A stretch of 57,254 nt of DNA, from contig CAMZDG010000020.1 of the NCBI GenBank assembly GCA_947305245.1, positions 1 to 57,254 on the forward strand, read 5' to 3'. The translations under genes and the position numbers were made by a program. This document shows, one piece after another, positions 33,051 through 42,718 of this stretch. Under the pieces are notes generated by a model, which was not told the origin of the DNA, made no database searches, and saw only the letters and a list, made by a program, of their open reading frames with translations. This DNA is from an uncultured Lachnospiraceae bacterium (GTDB lineage: Bacteria; Bacillota; Clostridia; Lachnospirales; Lachnospiraceae). The number at the start of each line of letters is the position of its first letter. The stretch's first letter is position 1.

Positions 33051-33308
33051 ATGGATAACGAATTTTTTGTGAATGACAGATATCATATTTTGAAGATTTT
33101 ATATGAAAATCAGGTAACCATTGGCGATAATGTGTTTACCCCTATCACGCAGGAAGAGCTTGCAACCATGACAAAATGGAGCAAGGCGAAGGTGAACAAA
33201 GTCTTAAATGAACTGATTGATAACGGATACGTGACAGTATTTAGTGGCTCAAAAGGCAGGTATCAGATTACTGATAACGGTCTTGATGTCATGAAGAAAT
33301 TAGTATAA
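33051..33308 (+). CDS. Winged-helix regulator at the head of the hsd operon
   Basis: An 85-aa protein consisting of a single winged-helix domain. TQEELATMTKWSKAKVNKVL is the helix-turn-helix, and GYVTVFSGSKGRYQITDNGL the wing. It is 18 bases before hsdM and shares its promoter, so it probably autoregulates the restriction operon. Such control would delay restriction until methylation is complete after transfer. ATG 33051 has AAAAGGAAATAATGA upstream. Confidence 0.75.
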   Translation: MDNEFFVNDRYHILKILYENQVTIGDNVFTPITQEELATMTKWSKAKVNKVLNELIDNGYVTVFSGSKGRYQITDNGLDVMKKLV

Positions 33309-33326
33309 CGGGAGGAATAAATTCAG

Positions 33327-35435
33327 ATGGCTAACAGAATTGATACGCTTTGGGATGATAACCCTGTCGATATCACATCGGAGGCGAATTTTATATGGAG
33401 TATAGCAAATAAACTTCGTGGTTCCTATATGCCCGATAAGTACGGCGATGTTGTAATTCCGATGACAATTATCCGCCGTTTTGAGTGTGCTTTGGAACCG
33501 ACGAAGAAAAAGGTCGTTGAAACCTATAAGGGAAATTCAAACTATCCCGCAAAGGCAATGCAGCGCATCTCTGGATATCAATTTTTCAATACAAGTGAAT
33601 TTGACCTTAAGGAATTATGCAATGACCCCGACCATATAGCAGCAAACTTCAGAGAATACCTTAACGGTTTTTCTGCAAACGTGCAGGACATTTTCCGTGA
33701 GCTAAATATGGATGACCATATTAAGAAGATGGATAAAGACGGATGCCTCTATAGTGTTGTAAAAGCGTTCTCGGAGTTGGACTTATCCATAGAAACATTT
33801 GACAGCATAAAAATGGGATATATATTTGAAAATCTGATTGGTCGGTTCTATCAGAATGTTGATGCCGGACAGTTTTACACTGGGCGAGATATTATTAAAC
33901 TTCTCGTATCATTACTTACGGCAGAGGGGTGTGATGATATCTTTGATGATGCAAAAGTAATTACCGTTTGTGACCAAGCCTGCGGAACGGGTGGTATGCT
34001 CTCCACGGCGTATAGTTATATTAGGCATTTTAATCCATCTGCGGACGTTCGTTTATTTGGACAGGAATATATGGGGCAGACATACGCAGTTGGTCTTGCA
34101 GAGATGCTTATTAAAGGACAGGATGCAGATAATTTTCGCCATGCAGATACATTAAAAGAGGACTGCTTTGCCGATACCAAAATGAGATTTCTTATTGAGA
34201 ATCCACCGTTTGGAACTCCTTGGTCTGGCGCAGATGCTAAGGCCGGACAAGAAGATGCTGTTAAGGAAGAATACAATAAAAGGGGATTGGCTGGTCGTTG
34301 GGGTGCAGGTCTTCCTTCAGGTGGCGACTCTCAACTTTTGTTTATGCAGTCTGCTATAGCAAAGATGGATGACAAACTTGGTCGTGCTGCAATTATTGAG
34401 AACGGCTCTCCGCTCTTTACAGGCGGTACGGCATCAGGTGAATCACAAGTCCGTCGTTGGATGTTGGAGAACGACCTTATCGAGGCAATCGTGGCCATGC
34501 CTACGGATTTGTTTTACAACACGGGTATTGCGACTTATGTATGGATACTCTCAAAAAATAAGCGTGCCGAGCGCAAGGGTAAGATACAGTTAATTGACGC
34601 TTCTCAGATATTTCATAAACTTCGTAAGCCATTGGGTAATAAGAAAAACGAGTTTTCTCCTGAAGACCGAGCCGAGATTACACGTATATATGCCGAGTTC
34701 AAGGAAAACGAAGTTTGTAAGATTTATGACAATACCGAGTTTATCTATAGGGAATATGCTGTAATGCAACCATTACAGCGCAGTTATGGTTTTACGGAGG
34801 AACGTATTCAGAATATGCTCCAATCTGGCGCATTAAAATCGCTTTGGGATGATGCGAAGGTGGCTGAGCTGGAAGAAAAGGGTACTACTGCTAATGCAAA
34901 GGAACAGAAAGCCCTATCTGATTACTATGGAACAAAGGCTCTTTATGAAGTCATCCTTGTAAAACTGAATGATGCTGTTTCTGATGAAAAATGGTTAAGC
35001 CTTACTGCCTTTATGCCCGTATTGGATAAGGTTCTTTCCGATGTAAAGATAGACGCAAAACTGTTGGATAAGATTGCCAATGGATTGTCCGTAATGGATA
35101 AGGATGCAGAGATACAAACCGAGCAGAAAGGCAAGAAAAAAGGCGAGATAATCTACGACAAAGATACAAAAGATGTAGAACTTGTTCGTTTTGATGAAAC
35201 CATTGAGGATTATATGGAACGAGAAGTCTTACCACATATTCCCGATGCAAAGTGGTTCTGGGAAGAAGACCTTGGAGCAAAGAAGCCTGTTATCAAAACA
35301 GGCGCAGAGATACCATTTACGAGATATTTTTATAAATATCAGAAGCCTGAATCAAGCGAGGTTCTTGCACAGCGATTTAGCGAGATTGAAAAATCGGTTG
35401 ACGAAAGAATTAGTAAATTGTTTGGAAAGGAGTAA
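33327..35435 (+). CDS. hsdM: Type I restriction-modification methyltransferase subunit HsdM
   Basis: A 702-aa N6-adenine methyltransferase. An N-terminal HsdM helical domain (residues about 10-150) leads to SAM motif I DQACGTGGMLSTAY (around 217) and catalytic motif IV ENPPFGTPW (around 291). It is longer than the common 500-aa form, with an extra C-terminal region containing KKKGEIIYDKDTKDVELVRF. With HsdS it methylates the recognition site; with HsdR it forms the nuclease complex. Start ATG 33327 follows ACGGGAGGAATAAATTCAG. The next gene begins 4 bases after its stop. Confidence 0.95.
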   Translation: MANRIDTLWDDNPVDITSEANFIWSIANKLRGSYMPDKYGDVVIPMTIIRRFECALEPTKKKVVETYKGNSNYPAKAMQRISGYQFFNTSEFDLKELCNDPDHIAANFREYLNGFSANVQDIFRELNMDDHIKKMDKDGCLYSVVKAFSELDLSIETFDSIKMGYIFENLIGRFYQNVDAGQFYTGRDIIKLLVSLLTAEGCDDIFDDAKVITVCDQACGTGGMLSTAYSYIRHFNPSADVRLFGQEYMGQTYAVGLAEMLIKGQDADNFRHADTLKEDCFADTKMRFLIENPPFGTPWSGADAKAGQEDAVKEEYNKRGLAGRWGAGLPSGGDSQLLFMQSAIAKMDDKLGRAAIIENGSPLFTGGTASGESQVRRWMLENDLIEAIVAMPTDLFYNTGIATYVWILSKNKRAERKGKIQLIDASQIFHKLRKPLGNKKNEFSPEDRAEITRIYAEFKENEVCKIYDNTEFIYREYAVMQPLQRSYGFTEERIQNMLQSGALKSLWDDAKVAELEEKGTTANAKEQKALSDYYGTKALYEVILVKLNDAVSDEKWLSLTAFMPVLDKVLSDVKIDAKLLDKIANGLSVMDKDAEIQTEQKGKKKGEIIYDKDTKDVELVRFDETIEDYMEREVLPHIPDAKWFWEEDLGAKKPVIKTGAEIPFTRYFYKYQKPESSEVLAQRFSEIEKSVDERISKLFGKE

Positions 35436-35439
35436 GCAA

Positions 35440-35757
35440 ATGGTATTTTTTCTTAAAAGTCGAATGGGATTATATGAAGCAAAAGGAGAATTTGATATTG
35501 GCAAGAAAAGATTTACGGTGAAAAAAGGAAGCAGAGTATCAGATAGTATAAATAAATCTCCTACATTCCGTGGTGCAAATATGATTGAAAAGTATCGTGA
35601 AGAGTATGTTAGAGAAAACATTGTTATTAAAGATGTCTCCTTTAAAAGCGCTTCAACTGCGGCATGTTTTGTTACGGGAAATAGTACAAATGGACATATT
35701 GCTTGGAAAGATAAAGAAGGAAGAACTTATAGAGCAATTCTTGGAGATGGAAAATGA
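35440..35757 (+). CDS. DUF4357-like protein between hsdM and hsdS
   Basis: A 105-aa protein. The first half is beta-rich (GEFDIGKKRFTVKKGSRVSD), and the second has YVRENIVIKDVSFKSASTAA followed by CFVTGNSTNGHIAWKD. The ending matches DUF4357, a small module often fused to, or next to, restriction-modification subunits, where it may contact DNA. ATG 35440 follows AAAGGAGTAAGCAA. It overlaps hsdS by 4 bases (ATGA). Its place inside the operon suggests an accessory part of the RM complex. Confidence 0.75.
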   Translation: MVFFLKSRMGLYEAKGEFDIGKKRFTVKKGSRVSDSINKSPTFRGANMIEKYREEYVRENIVIKDVSFKSASTAACFVTGNSTNGHIAWKDKEGRTYRAILGDGK

Positions 35758-37001
35758 GAGATTTAGTTTATAGTGGGTCAGAATGGATTGGAAAAACTCC
35801 TGTTGAATGGGAAATAGGACGAATAGATAGTTTCTATACATTGAGAAATACAAAAGTGAGTGATAAAGATTATCCACCTCTTTCCGTGACAATGAAGGGT
35901 GTTTTGCCTCAACTTGAAACCGCTGCCAAAACGAATGCCCATGATGATAGAAAATTAGTAAGAAAAGGTGATTTCGCTATCAACAGTCGTTCTGACAGGA
36001 GAGGGTCGTGCGGCATATCAAATTATGATGGTTCTGTATCATTGATTAACACCATATTAGCCCCAAAAGGCGATATGAATCCCAATTATTATGACTGGTT
36101 GTTTCATACAGTTCAGTTTTCTGATGAGTTTTATAAATGGGGGCATGGTATTGTTGATGATTTATGGACAACAAACTACCAAGACATGAAAAAAATCAAT
36201 ATTCCTGTTCCGCCTATTGACGAACAAAAAAGGATAGCTGATTTTTTGAGCAAGATATGTGGGGAAATAGATTCGCTGTCAGACGAAATACGACAGCAAA
36301 TTGAAACTTTAGAATTATATAAAAGGTCTATCATTACTGAGACAGTTACAAAGGGTCTTAATAAATCCATTTCGTTAAAAAACAGTGGTATAGAATGGGC
36401 AGAAAGTATTCCTGAACATTGGAAAGTGATGCCTAATAAATACATAATGAAAAAAATAAAGCAGATATGCCCTAAGTATAATGGTGAGGATATTTTGTCT
36501 TTAACAATGAACGGTGTAATAGTAAGAGATTTAGATGCAGGTGGAAAAATGCCTACATCTTTTGACGGTTACCAATGGGTATATAAGGGAAACCTTCTTA
36601 TGTGTTTATTTGATTATGATGTTACGCCTCGCTGCATTGGCTTGATTAAAAATGATGGATTGACAAGTCCGGCTTACAGTCAATTTGTGATGAAAAATGG
36701 TAATAGTGCGGAGTATTACTACTACTATTATCTTATGATAGATTTCACCAAAGAATTATTGCATCTTGCAAAAAATCTTCGTCATTCCTTCACGGAAGAC
36801 CAGCTTGGAGTAATAAATGCACCCGTTCCACCAATAACTGAACAAGTAGCTATTGCAGAATACTTGAATGAAGAATGTAAAAAAATAGATGCTGTAAGTG
36901 AAAAAAAACAAGAACAGCTTGAAGTTCTTGCTAATTATAAAAAAACTGTTATATACGAGTATGTAACAGGAAAGAAGGAGGTGCTCAATGGCGAATTTTA
37001 A
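35754..37001 (+). CDS. hsdS: Type I restriction-modification specificity subunit HsdS
   Basis: A 415-aa protein with two target-recognition domains. Each half starts with a W-x-x-x-x-P-x-x-W block (WIGKTPVEWEIGRIDSF and WAESIPEHWKVMPNKYI). Each ends with a conserved region and helix, IPVPPIDEQKRIADFL and APVPPITEQVAIAEYL. The two TRDs differ, so a bipartite asymmetric site is expected. The sequence of that site cannot be predicted. Start ATG 35754 overlaps the DUF4357 stop; the end overlaps the next gene by 14 bases. No second hsdS or shuffling repeats are seen. Confidence 0.93.
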   Translation: MRDLVYSGSEWIGKTPVEWEIGRIDSFYTLRNTKVSDKDYPPLSVTMKGVLPQLETAAKTNAHDDRKLVRKGDFAINSRSDRRGSCGISNYDGSVSLINTILAPKGDMNPNYYDWLFHTVQFSDEFYKWGHGIVDDLWTTNYQDMKKINIPVPPIDEQKRIADFLSKICGEIDSLSDEIRQQIETLELYKRSIITETVTKGLNKSISLKNSGIEWAESIPEHWKVMPNKYIMKKIKQICPKYNGEDILSLTMNGVIVRDLDAGGKMPTSFDGYQWVYKGNLLMCLFDYDVTPRCIGLIKNDGLTSPAYSQFVMKNGNSAEYYYYYYLMIDFTKELLHLAKNLRHSFTEDQLGVINAPVPPITEQVAIAEYLNEECKKIDAVSEKKQEQLEVLANYKKTVIYEYVTGKKEVLNGEF

Positions 37002-37287
37002 GGAGGTTGTGCAGAACTTCTTGGACGGTGCAACAGAAGGCTCTTCTTCAGGACAGGGAAATTTGAAAATTAAAGGTAATGTGCTTATACACTACTATAC
37101 TCCCATATTGGAAAGATATGGTGAAAAGTACATTCTGAATTATTCTCGTTATTCAATAGTAACTGGACGTTTGCAGAAACAGATAAAGGAAATGCTTTCA
37201 GAAGAGCAGATTATTCAGATTACAAAAGTACCCGAAGGATACAAAGGATGTTTATCGGAACTTGTTGAGGGAAAAGATGCAAATTGA
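36988..37287 (+). CDS. Unknown small protein in the hsd operon
   Basis: A 99-aa protein, MANFKEVVQNFLDGATEGSS..., with the core KIKGNVLIHYYTPILERYGE. No domain recognised. It overlaps hsdS by 14 bases and the next gene by 11, so it is translated as part of the RM operon. ATG 36988 follows AAAGAAGGAGGTGCTC. The HYYTPI and Y-rich middle may form a small beta-fold. It and its neighbour are probably a unit, being tightly coupled and absent from standard hsd operons. Confidence 0.7.
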   Translation: MANFKEVVQNFLDGATEGSSSGQGNLKIKGNVLIHYYTPILERYGEKYILNYSRYSIVTGRLQKQIKEMLSEEQIIQITKVPEGYKGCLSELVEGKDAN

Positions 37288-38053
37288 TGCAACAGATGAA
37301 AAAACATTTCCGTCTGATATCAAAAGTATTGTATTTAAGTATTTATCGGGATTGCCAAAAGATATAGAACAGCGGATTCTTGAAAATAAAATTAAATATC
37401 CGATAGATGTACGCTGTGCTATAGAGGATTATATGGCTCCGTCTAAGGCATCAGTATTATATGAAAAGATTATAGCAGTTCTGAATGATTGCAGTATCAT
37501 AAGCTACCATGCAACTAAAGTGCTTGATACGGCATCTATTAAAGAATATGGATTACATACAAATACATGGGAATGGTACAGCAAATATTTAGAGAAATCA
37601 CTTAAGGCATTATCATTTGATAATGATACCGTTCAGTCTGCATTGGCTTTGGTAGAAAAGGAATATGACAGGAAATACCTAAACAACCGAAGAACTGCTC
37701 AGATATGTTTTTTCTCGGGAATACGCCTGTTTGAAAATGAAGATGGTAGTGCTGGGTATGACCAATTTTGTGAAAATATAGGTGGAGAACTTGCAAGATG
37801 GGCTTTAGAAGATAAGATGCCCGATGTTTATAATATATTAAAGGATAGCGGAACCCCGATAATAGTAAAAGTGGCACTGCCATATATAGATTTGATGGAT
37901 TTTTTGTATGAGTCTGTGGCGTATCAGTTTATATCTTATTACGCTGCAAAGTATTACTGGGATTTTGACTATGAGATAGACTATGACTGTATTACTGATA
38001 AGGATGTATCAGCAGATAAAATATTAGAAATTATACCTTTTGGCAAAAGATAG
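37277..38053 (+). CDS. Unknown protein in the hsd operon, possible ADP-ribosyltransferase-like fold
   Basis: A 258-aa soluble protein. Near residue 75 is IISYHATKVLDTASIKEYGL. This hydrophobic-YHAT-...-I-x-x-x-GL pattern resembles the first strand and helix of PARP-like ADP-ribosyltransferase folds. Later QICFFSGIRLF and ENIGGELARWAL could supply the other two catalytic positions, but this is only pattern resemblance. ATG 37277 overlaps the preceding gene and has GTTGAGGGAAAAG upstream. It lies directly before hsdR, so it could be an effector or regulator riding with the RM system. No toxin-antitoxin pairing is proven. Confidence 0.6.
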   Translation: MQIDATDEKTFPSDIKSIVFKYLSGLPKDIEQRILENKIKYPIDVRCAIEDYMAPSKASVLYEKIIAVLNDCSIISYHATKVLDTASIKEYGLHTNTWEWYSKYLEKSLKALSFDNDTVQSALALVEKEYDRKYLNNRRTAQICFFSGIRLFENEDGSAGYDQFCENIGGELARWALEDKMPDVYNILKDSGTPIIVKVALPYIDLMDFLYESVAYQFISYYAAKYYWDFDYEIDYDCITDKDVSADKILEIIPFGKR

Positions 38054-38083
38054 ATTATCAATTATGACGGGAGGAGTATTCGG

Positions 38084-41068
38084 ATGAATGATATACTCAC
38101 AGAAAAGCAGTATCAGCATGAGATAATGGACTATTTACAGTCTGAAAACGGTTACCGTATCCGAAAAGATACGGATTTTGACCGTTATTATGCTATGGAT
38201 AAAGGGATGCTGTTTGAGTTTCTGAAGTCATCGCAGACAGATGTGATGAATGAACTGTACAAGATTTTCAAGCAGGACACAGAAGAAACCATTGTAAATG
38301 TAATCAATGAAACGATAACAGCAAGCAAGAGTTCGCTCGTGGAAGCATTAAAGAATGGCGTGGAAATAAGCAACCGTCATCTTGATTTGATGTACACGAA
38401 ACCTGCAACCACTTTCAATAAAACTCTCAATCAACAATACGAAAACAATATCTTTTCCGTAGCAGAAGAGGTATGGGCATCGGATGAAGAAAGGATTGAC
38501 CTTGTTATATTCCTGAACGGTCTTGCAATTATGTCCTTTGAGCTTAAGTGTAATGCTGCGGGGCAGTCTTATCACGATGCTATATTGCAGTATAGAACAC
38601 AGAGGAATCCCAAGGACAGACTGTTTCTCTTTAAGGCAGGATGTATTGTAAATTTTGCGATGGATTTACAGGAAGTTTATATGGCAACAAAGTTGGATGG
38701 AAATGCAACATTCTTTTTGCCTTTTAATATGGGAAATGGCGAAGGTGTTGAAGCGGGTGCAGGTAACCCCCTGTATGAAGACAGGTATAGTGTTTCCTAT
38801 ATGTGGGAAGATATCTTGACCAAAGATACGGTTCTTGACCTTATCAGCAAGTTTATATTTGTTGAACGCTCGGAGGAGACTGACGAGATTACAGGTAGGA
38901 AGAAGACCAAGGAAACATTGATATTCCCCCGTTATCATCAGTTAGACCTTATTAGAAAAATACTGGCATCCGTGACGGAACACAAAACAGACCTTAATTA
39001 CCTGATTGAGCATTCCGCAGGTTCCGGCAAAACAAATAGCATAGCCTGGCTAACATACCGTCTTGCGTCTTTGCATGATGCTGACAATAAGATTATCTTC
39101 GATAATATTATAATCGTTACCGACAGGGTTGTTGTTGACAGGCAGCTACAAAAGGCGATTCTTGGTATGGACCATAAAGCAGGTCTTATCCGTGTGATGG
39201 ATGATAAATGCACTTCTGCCGACCTTGCTTACGAACTGACGCACAACACAAAAATAATAGCAACAACAATACAGAAGTTCCCGTACATCGTGGATACCGT
39301 AGCAAACCTTAGTGATAAACACTTTGCGGTTATCATAGATGAAGCGCACTCTTCCACCGCTGGAAAAGATATGCAGGCGGTTACACAGGCTCTTGGTGCA
39401 GGAGAAAAGCAATATGAAGATGCCGACGATATGATTAACGACCAGATTGAGAAATCGGGTAAGCAGTCCAATGTCTCTATGTTTGCATTTACGGCTACAC
39501 CGAAGGATAAAACACTTCGTCTGTTTGGGCAGTTGAACCCGCAGGGTCAGTATGAGGCGTTTCACTTATATTCAATGAAGCAAGCCATTGAAGAAGGCTA
39601 TATTTTGGATGTTCTTCAGAACTTTACGGAATATGATACCATGTTCCAGCTTAACAAAGAGATTGAAGAAGACCCTGAGATGAAGACGGATGATGCCAAG
39701 AGGCAGATTGCCCGTTTTATCGAGTTGCATGAAACCAATATAGCCCAGCGTATAGAGGTTATCGTCGAGCATTTCCGTAATGTAGTTATGGATGAACTGG
39801 GCGGCACTGCTAAAGCGATGGTCATAACGGCATCCCGACAGGCTGCGGTTAAATATCAGAAGGCGTTTAAAGAATACATTGCCCGTAAGGGATATACAGG
39901 TATTGATGCTCTTGTGGCATTTTCGGGAAAAGTCAAACTGGATGATGACGAAACGGAATATACAGAACCTTCTATGAATGGATTCAGGGAAGAACAGACT
40001 CCCATCATGTTTGATACGGATGATTACAATGTTCTTATCGTGGCAAACAAATATCAGACAGGATTCGACCAAAAGAAGCTCTGTGCTATGTATGTTTTGA
40101 AAAAACTGAAGGGCGTTAATGCCGTTCAGACATACAGCAGGCTAAACCGTATTTGTCCTCCCTACGACAAAAAGACTTTTATACTGGATTTTATCAATAC
40201 CTATGAGGATGTGCAGGCATCGTTCGCACGCTTTTATACCACTACTCTCCTATCGGGTAATGTGAATCCGAAACATATATATGATTTGGAAACCAACTTG
40301 GATGCTTTTATGGTGCTTGACCCGTTAGATATCCAAAACTTCAATGACCTTCTGTTTAAGAAGCGTGAAAAGACCATTACTTCCACAGAAAAGAAGGCAC
40401 TTACATTCTATTTGCAAAAGGCGGCAAATGCAGTAAAGCAATATAGCGCTGAACAGCAGAAGGAAATCCGTATGAAAATGCGAGGATTTGTAAAGTTTTA
40501 CGAGTTCTTGATACAGGCAAGCTGCTTTAAGGATTTAGATATCCATAAGAAATATGTATTCATAACATATCTGTTATCGTACTTGGATGTATCTGGTGGC
40601 GGTGCAGGATTTGACCTGACTGGGAAGATAAAAGCAAGTAATTTTGTTCAGAAGAAAGGTGAAAACCATACGACTGATACAGAAAAACTTGTATCCAAGC
40701 CAGTTACAAAATTGCCGGAATCAGATGGATTCAATCTGACGGAAGCCAAGATAGAGCGGTTAAGCAGAATTATAGCCGATATCAATTCCCGTACAGGAAA
40801 ATCTTATGATAATGATGTGGCTGTAAAGGCGATGCTTCAGATAAAAGACCTTTTGATGAAGTCTGAAAAGTTGAAGAAATCTGCAAAGAACAATAATGAA
40901 AGGGATTTCGAGTTTTCGTTCTATGACGATATTGATGATGCGCTTATCGAAGGTCTGGAGCAGAACAAGGACTTTTTCACCTTACTTCTGAACAATGACG
41001 AGATTAAGCGTTCAGTCCTTGGCATCTTTGCAAGCGAGATATACACAAGTCTAAGAGACTTATCATAA
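38084..41068 (+). CDS. hsdR: Type I restriction endonuclease subunit HsdR
   Basis: A 994-aa translocating nuclease. The N-terminal PD-(D/E)xK nuclease domain has RIDLVIFLNGLAIMSFELK. The Walker A is EHSAGSGKTNSIAWL (around 311), and the DEAH box is FAVIIDEAHSSTAG (around 418), followed by FAFTATPKD. The C-terminal part binds the HsdM2S core. It cuts DNA after ATP-driven translocation from unmethylated sites. Start ATG 38084 follows ACGGGAGGAGTATTCGG. All catalytic motifs are present, so the system appears functional. Confidence 0.96.
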   Translation: MNDILTEKQYQHEIMDYLQSENGYRIRKDTDFDRYYAMDKGMLFEFLKSSQTDVMNELYKIFKQDTEETIVNVINETITASKSSLVEALKNGVEISNRHLDLMYTKPATTFNKTLNQQYENNIFSVAEEVWASDEERIDLVIFLNGLAIMSFELKCNAAGQSYHDAILQYRTQRNPKDRLFLFKAGCIVNFAMDLQEVYMATKLDGNATFFLPFNMGNGEGVEAGAGNPLYEDRYSVSYMWEDILTKDTVLDLISKFIFVERSEETDEITGRKKTKETLIFPRYHQLDLIRKILASVTEHKTDLNYLIEHSAGSGKTNSIAWLTYRLASLHDADNKIIFDNIIIVTDRVVVDRQLQKAILGMDHKAGLIRVMDDKCTSADLAYELTHNTKIIATTIQKFPYIVDTVANLSDKHFAVIIDEAHSSTAGKDMQAVTQALGAGEKQYEDADDMINDQIEKSGKQSNVSMFAFTATPKDKTLRLFGQLNPQGQYEAFHLYSMKQAIEEGYILDVLQNFTEYDTMFQLNKEIEEDPEMKTDDAKRQIARFIELHETNIAQRIEVIVEHFRNVVMDELGGTAKAMVITASRQAAVKYQKAFKEYIARKGYTGIDALVAFSGKVKLDDDETEYTEPSMNGFREEQTPIMFDTDDYNVLIVANKYQTGFDQKKLCAMYVLKKLKGVNAVQTYSRLNRICPPYDKKTFILDFINTYEDVQASFARFYTTTLLSGNVNPKHIYDLETNLDAFMVLDPLDIQNFNDLLFKKREKTITSTEKKALTFYLQKAANAVKQYSAEQQKEIRMKMRGFVKFYEFLIQASCFKDLDIHKKYVFITYLLSYLDVSGGGAGFDLTGKIKASNFVQKKGENHTTDTEKLVSKPVTKLPESDGFNLTEAKIERLSRIIADINSRTGKSYDNDVAVKAMLQIKDLLMKSEKLKKSAKNNNERDFEFSFYDDIDDALIEGLEQNKDFFTLLLNNDEIKRSVLGIFASEIYTSLRDLS

Positions 41069-41086
41069 CGGGGAAGGAGTATTGTT

Positions 41087-42688
41087 ATGCACTCACAGTA
41101 TTTAAGCAGTCTTTCTACCGAGGAATACACGGCATTAAAGAAGGAATTATTTGGTATACAGCAAGGAAAGTGCTTTATATGTCAGAGGGATATCGACCTT
41201 GATATCCAAGAAACTGATGTTGACCACGTAATTCCACTTGCTAATAAGGGAAAGGATGACAAATCCAACTTTGCTCTTACACATTCTTCCTGCAACAGAA
41301 GCAAAAGTGATGCCAACCTATATATTGCTCAGATTTTGTACAAGATTAAGGCATTACAGGAGAAGGTTTTGAATGAGGAACACAGGTCTGCTTCTCTTAA
41401 GGATGTCTTGAAAGCAGAAGGCGGCTCCAAATATGATTTTAAATATAAGATTGAAGCAGATGAACTCATTTATTCCTTTTCAGAAATACAGGATGTAAAC
41501 ATATACCGAAGCCGTATATATACGGATGACCTTTCCAAAGAGCAGTTCTGCTTTATTGAGGTGCCTTTGCAATACGTTTACCATGACGACCTAATTAACC
41601 CGAGAGGCATAAATTCCAGCATAGCCCTGTTGGTTAAGGAGTTTAAGAAGGGTAATCCACAGTTGCACTTGTCGTTAGGAAGAATATATGATGGGAAAAT
41701 TCTTATTTTTGATGGTCAGCACAAAGCGGTTGCCCGTATCCTGTTGGGTTCAAAAAAGATTGTATTACGCTTATTTATAAATCCTAATGTGGACAGGCTT
41801 ATTGAAACGAATACCAATGCGGGCAGTTCATTAAGGCAGATAGCCTTTGATAAGTCCGTAATGCGTCAACTTAACAATACACTATATAATGAAACCATTG
41901 CCCGTTATCAGAAGGAACATGGTTATCCGTCTGACTACTTTGATTTCTCAGAAGCGCAGCTCGTGGCATACTTCAAGGGTGAGAACGCCAATATCCGTAA
42001 ATATATTATTGATAGTATCAAGCATACCATAACCCATTCTCCTGATAACAGATTGGGAGCTTTTATCGACTTTGAGGGAAAATCAAAGAATCTTCCCATA
42101 TCATATAGCGCATTTGAAAAGACCTTCCTCTCTACCTTTATTGACTCCAAACTCATATTGGATACCAATATAAGTTACAAGTCTGATGAAGGTGAGAATC
42201 CAAGGGAAATGGAGATAAACCAACTTATCAAATTGTTGAATATCATTGCAGATACGGTGTATATCGGAAAGTTTGACCCTGAAATAGGTGTTTCAAGGAT
42301 AGAGCAGAAAATCATTGAAAGAAAAGATACCGAGATTACAAATGCACACCTTATTGCATATCGAATGAGTAAGGAAGAAGTTCTTTATAATTGGCTTCAG
42401 TATCTTAAGAAAGTTATTGAGAGTTACTTTACCAATACGGGAAAGATATATCAGTCCAATAAACTTTTCCAAGAACAGTTCCCAGATGTCCTTTGGGGAA
42501 ATATCCAAAGGTTTATGAAGAACCTTTCAGAACTACCCCTTTGGAGTGATAAAAGTATGGCAAGTACGCATTTTTCAGGTAAAAAGAACTATGATTTTTG
42601 GAAGACAGTATTTGAAACCGGAAAGACACAGGAAGGCGTTCAGGTACTTGCAAAGCCTCTAAACTATATGGAACTTATCAAAGAATAA
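41087..42688 (+). CDS. HNH endonuclease fused to a DGQH (DndB/ParB-like) domain
   Basis: A 533-aa protein. Residues 25-75 form an HNH nuclease with a Cys pair: CFIC, then DVDHVIPLANKGKDDKSNFA followed by LTHSSCNRSK. Residues about 150-260 hold INPRGINSSIALLVKEF..., then GRIYDGKILIFDGQHKAVAR. DGQH(R) motifs mark the DndB/ParB-like superfamily, in which the fold binds nucleotides or DNA. The last 270 residues are helical and unknown. It follows hsdR by 18 bases, with GGGGAAGGAGTATTGTT upstream, so it is part of the defence operon. It may be a backup nuclease sensing DNA damage or modification. Confidence 0.75.
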   Translation: MHSQYLSSLSTEEYTALKKELFGIQQGKCFICQRDIDLDIQETDVDHVIPLANKGKDDKSNFALTHSSCNRSKSDANLYIAQILYKIKALQEKVLNEEHRSASLKDVLKAEGGSKYDFKYKIEADELIYSFSEIQDVNIYRSRIYTDDLSKEQFCFIEVPLQYVYHDDLINPRGINSSIALLVKEFKKGNPQLHLSLGRIYDGKILIFDGQHKAVARILLGSKKIVLRLFINPNVDRLIETNTNAGSSLRQIAFDKSVMRQLNNTLYNETIARYQKEHGYPSDYFDFSEAQLVAYFKGENANIRKYIIDSIKHTITHSPDNRLGAFIDFEGKSKNLPISYSAFEKTFLSTFIDSKLILDTNISYKSDEGENPREMEINQLIKLLNIIADTVYIGKFDPEIGVSRIEQKIIERKDTEITNAHLIAYRMSKEEVLYNWLQYLKKVIESYFTNTGKIYQSNKLFQEQFPDVLWGNIQRFMKNLSELPLWSDKSMASTHFSGKKNYDFWKTVFETGKTQEGVQVLAKPLNYMELIKE

Positions 42689-42718
42689 TAGTATTTTGAG
42701 CATAAAAGGTTTTGTCCA

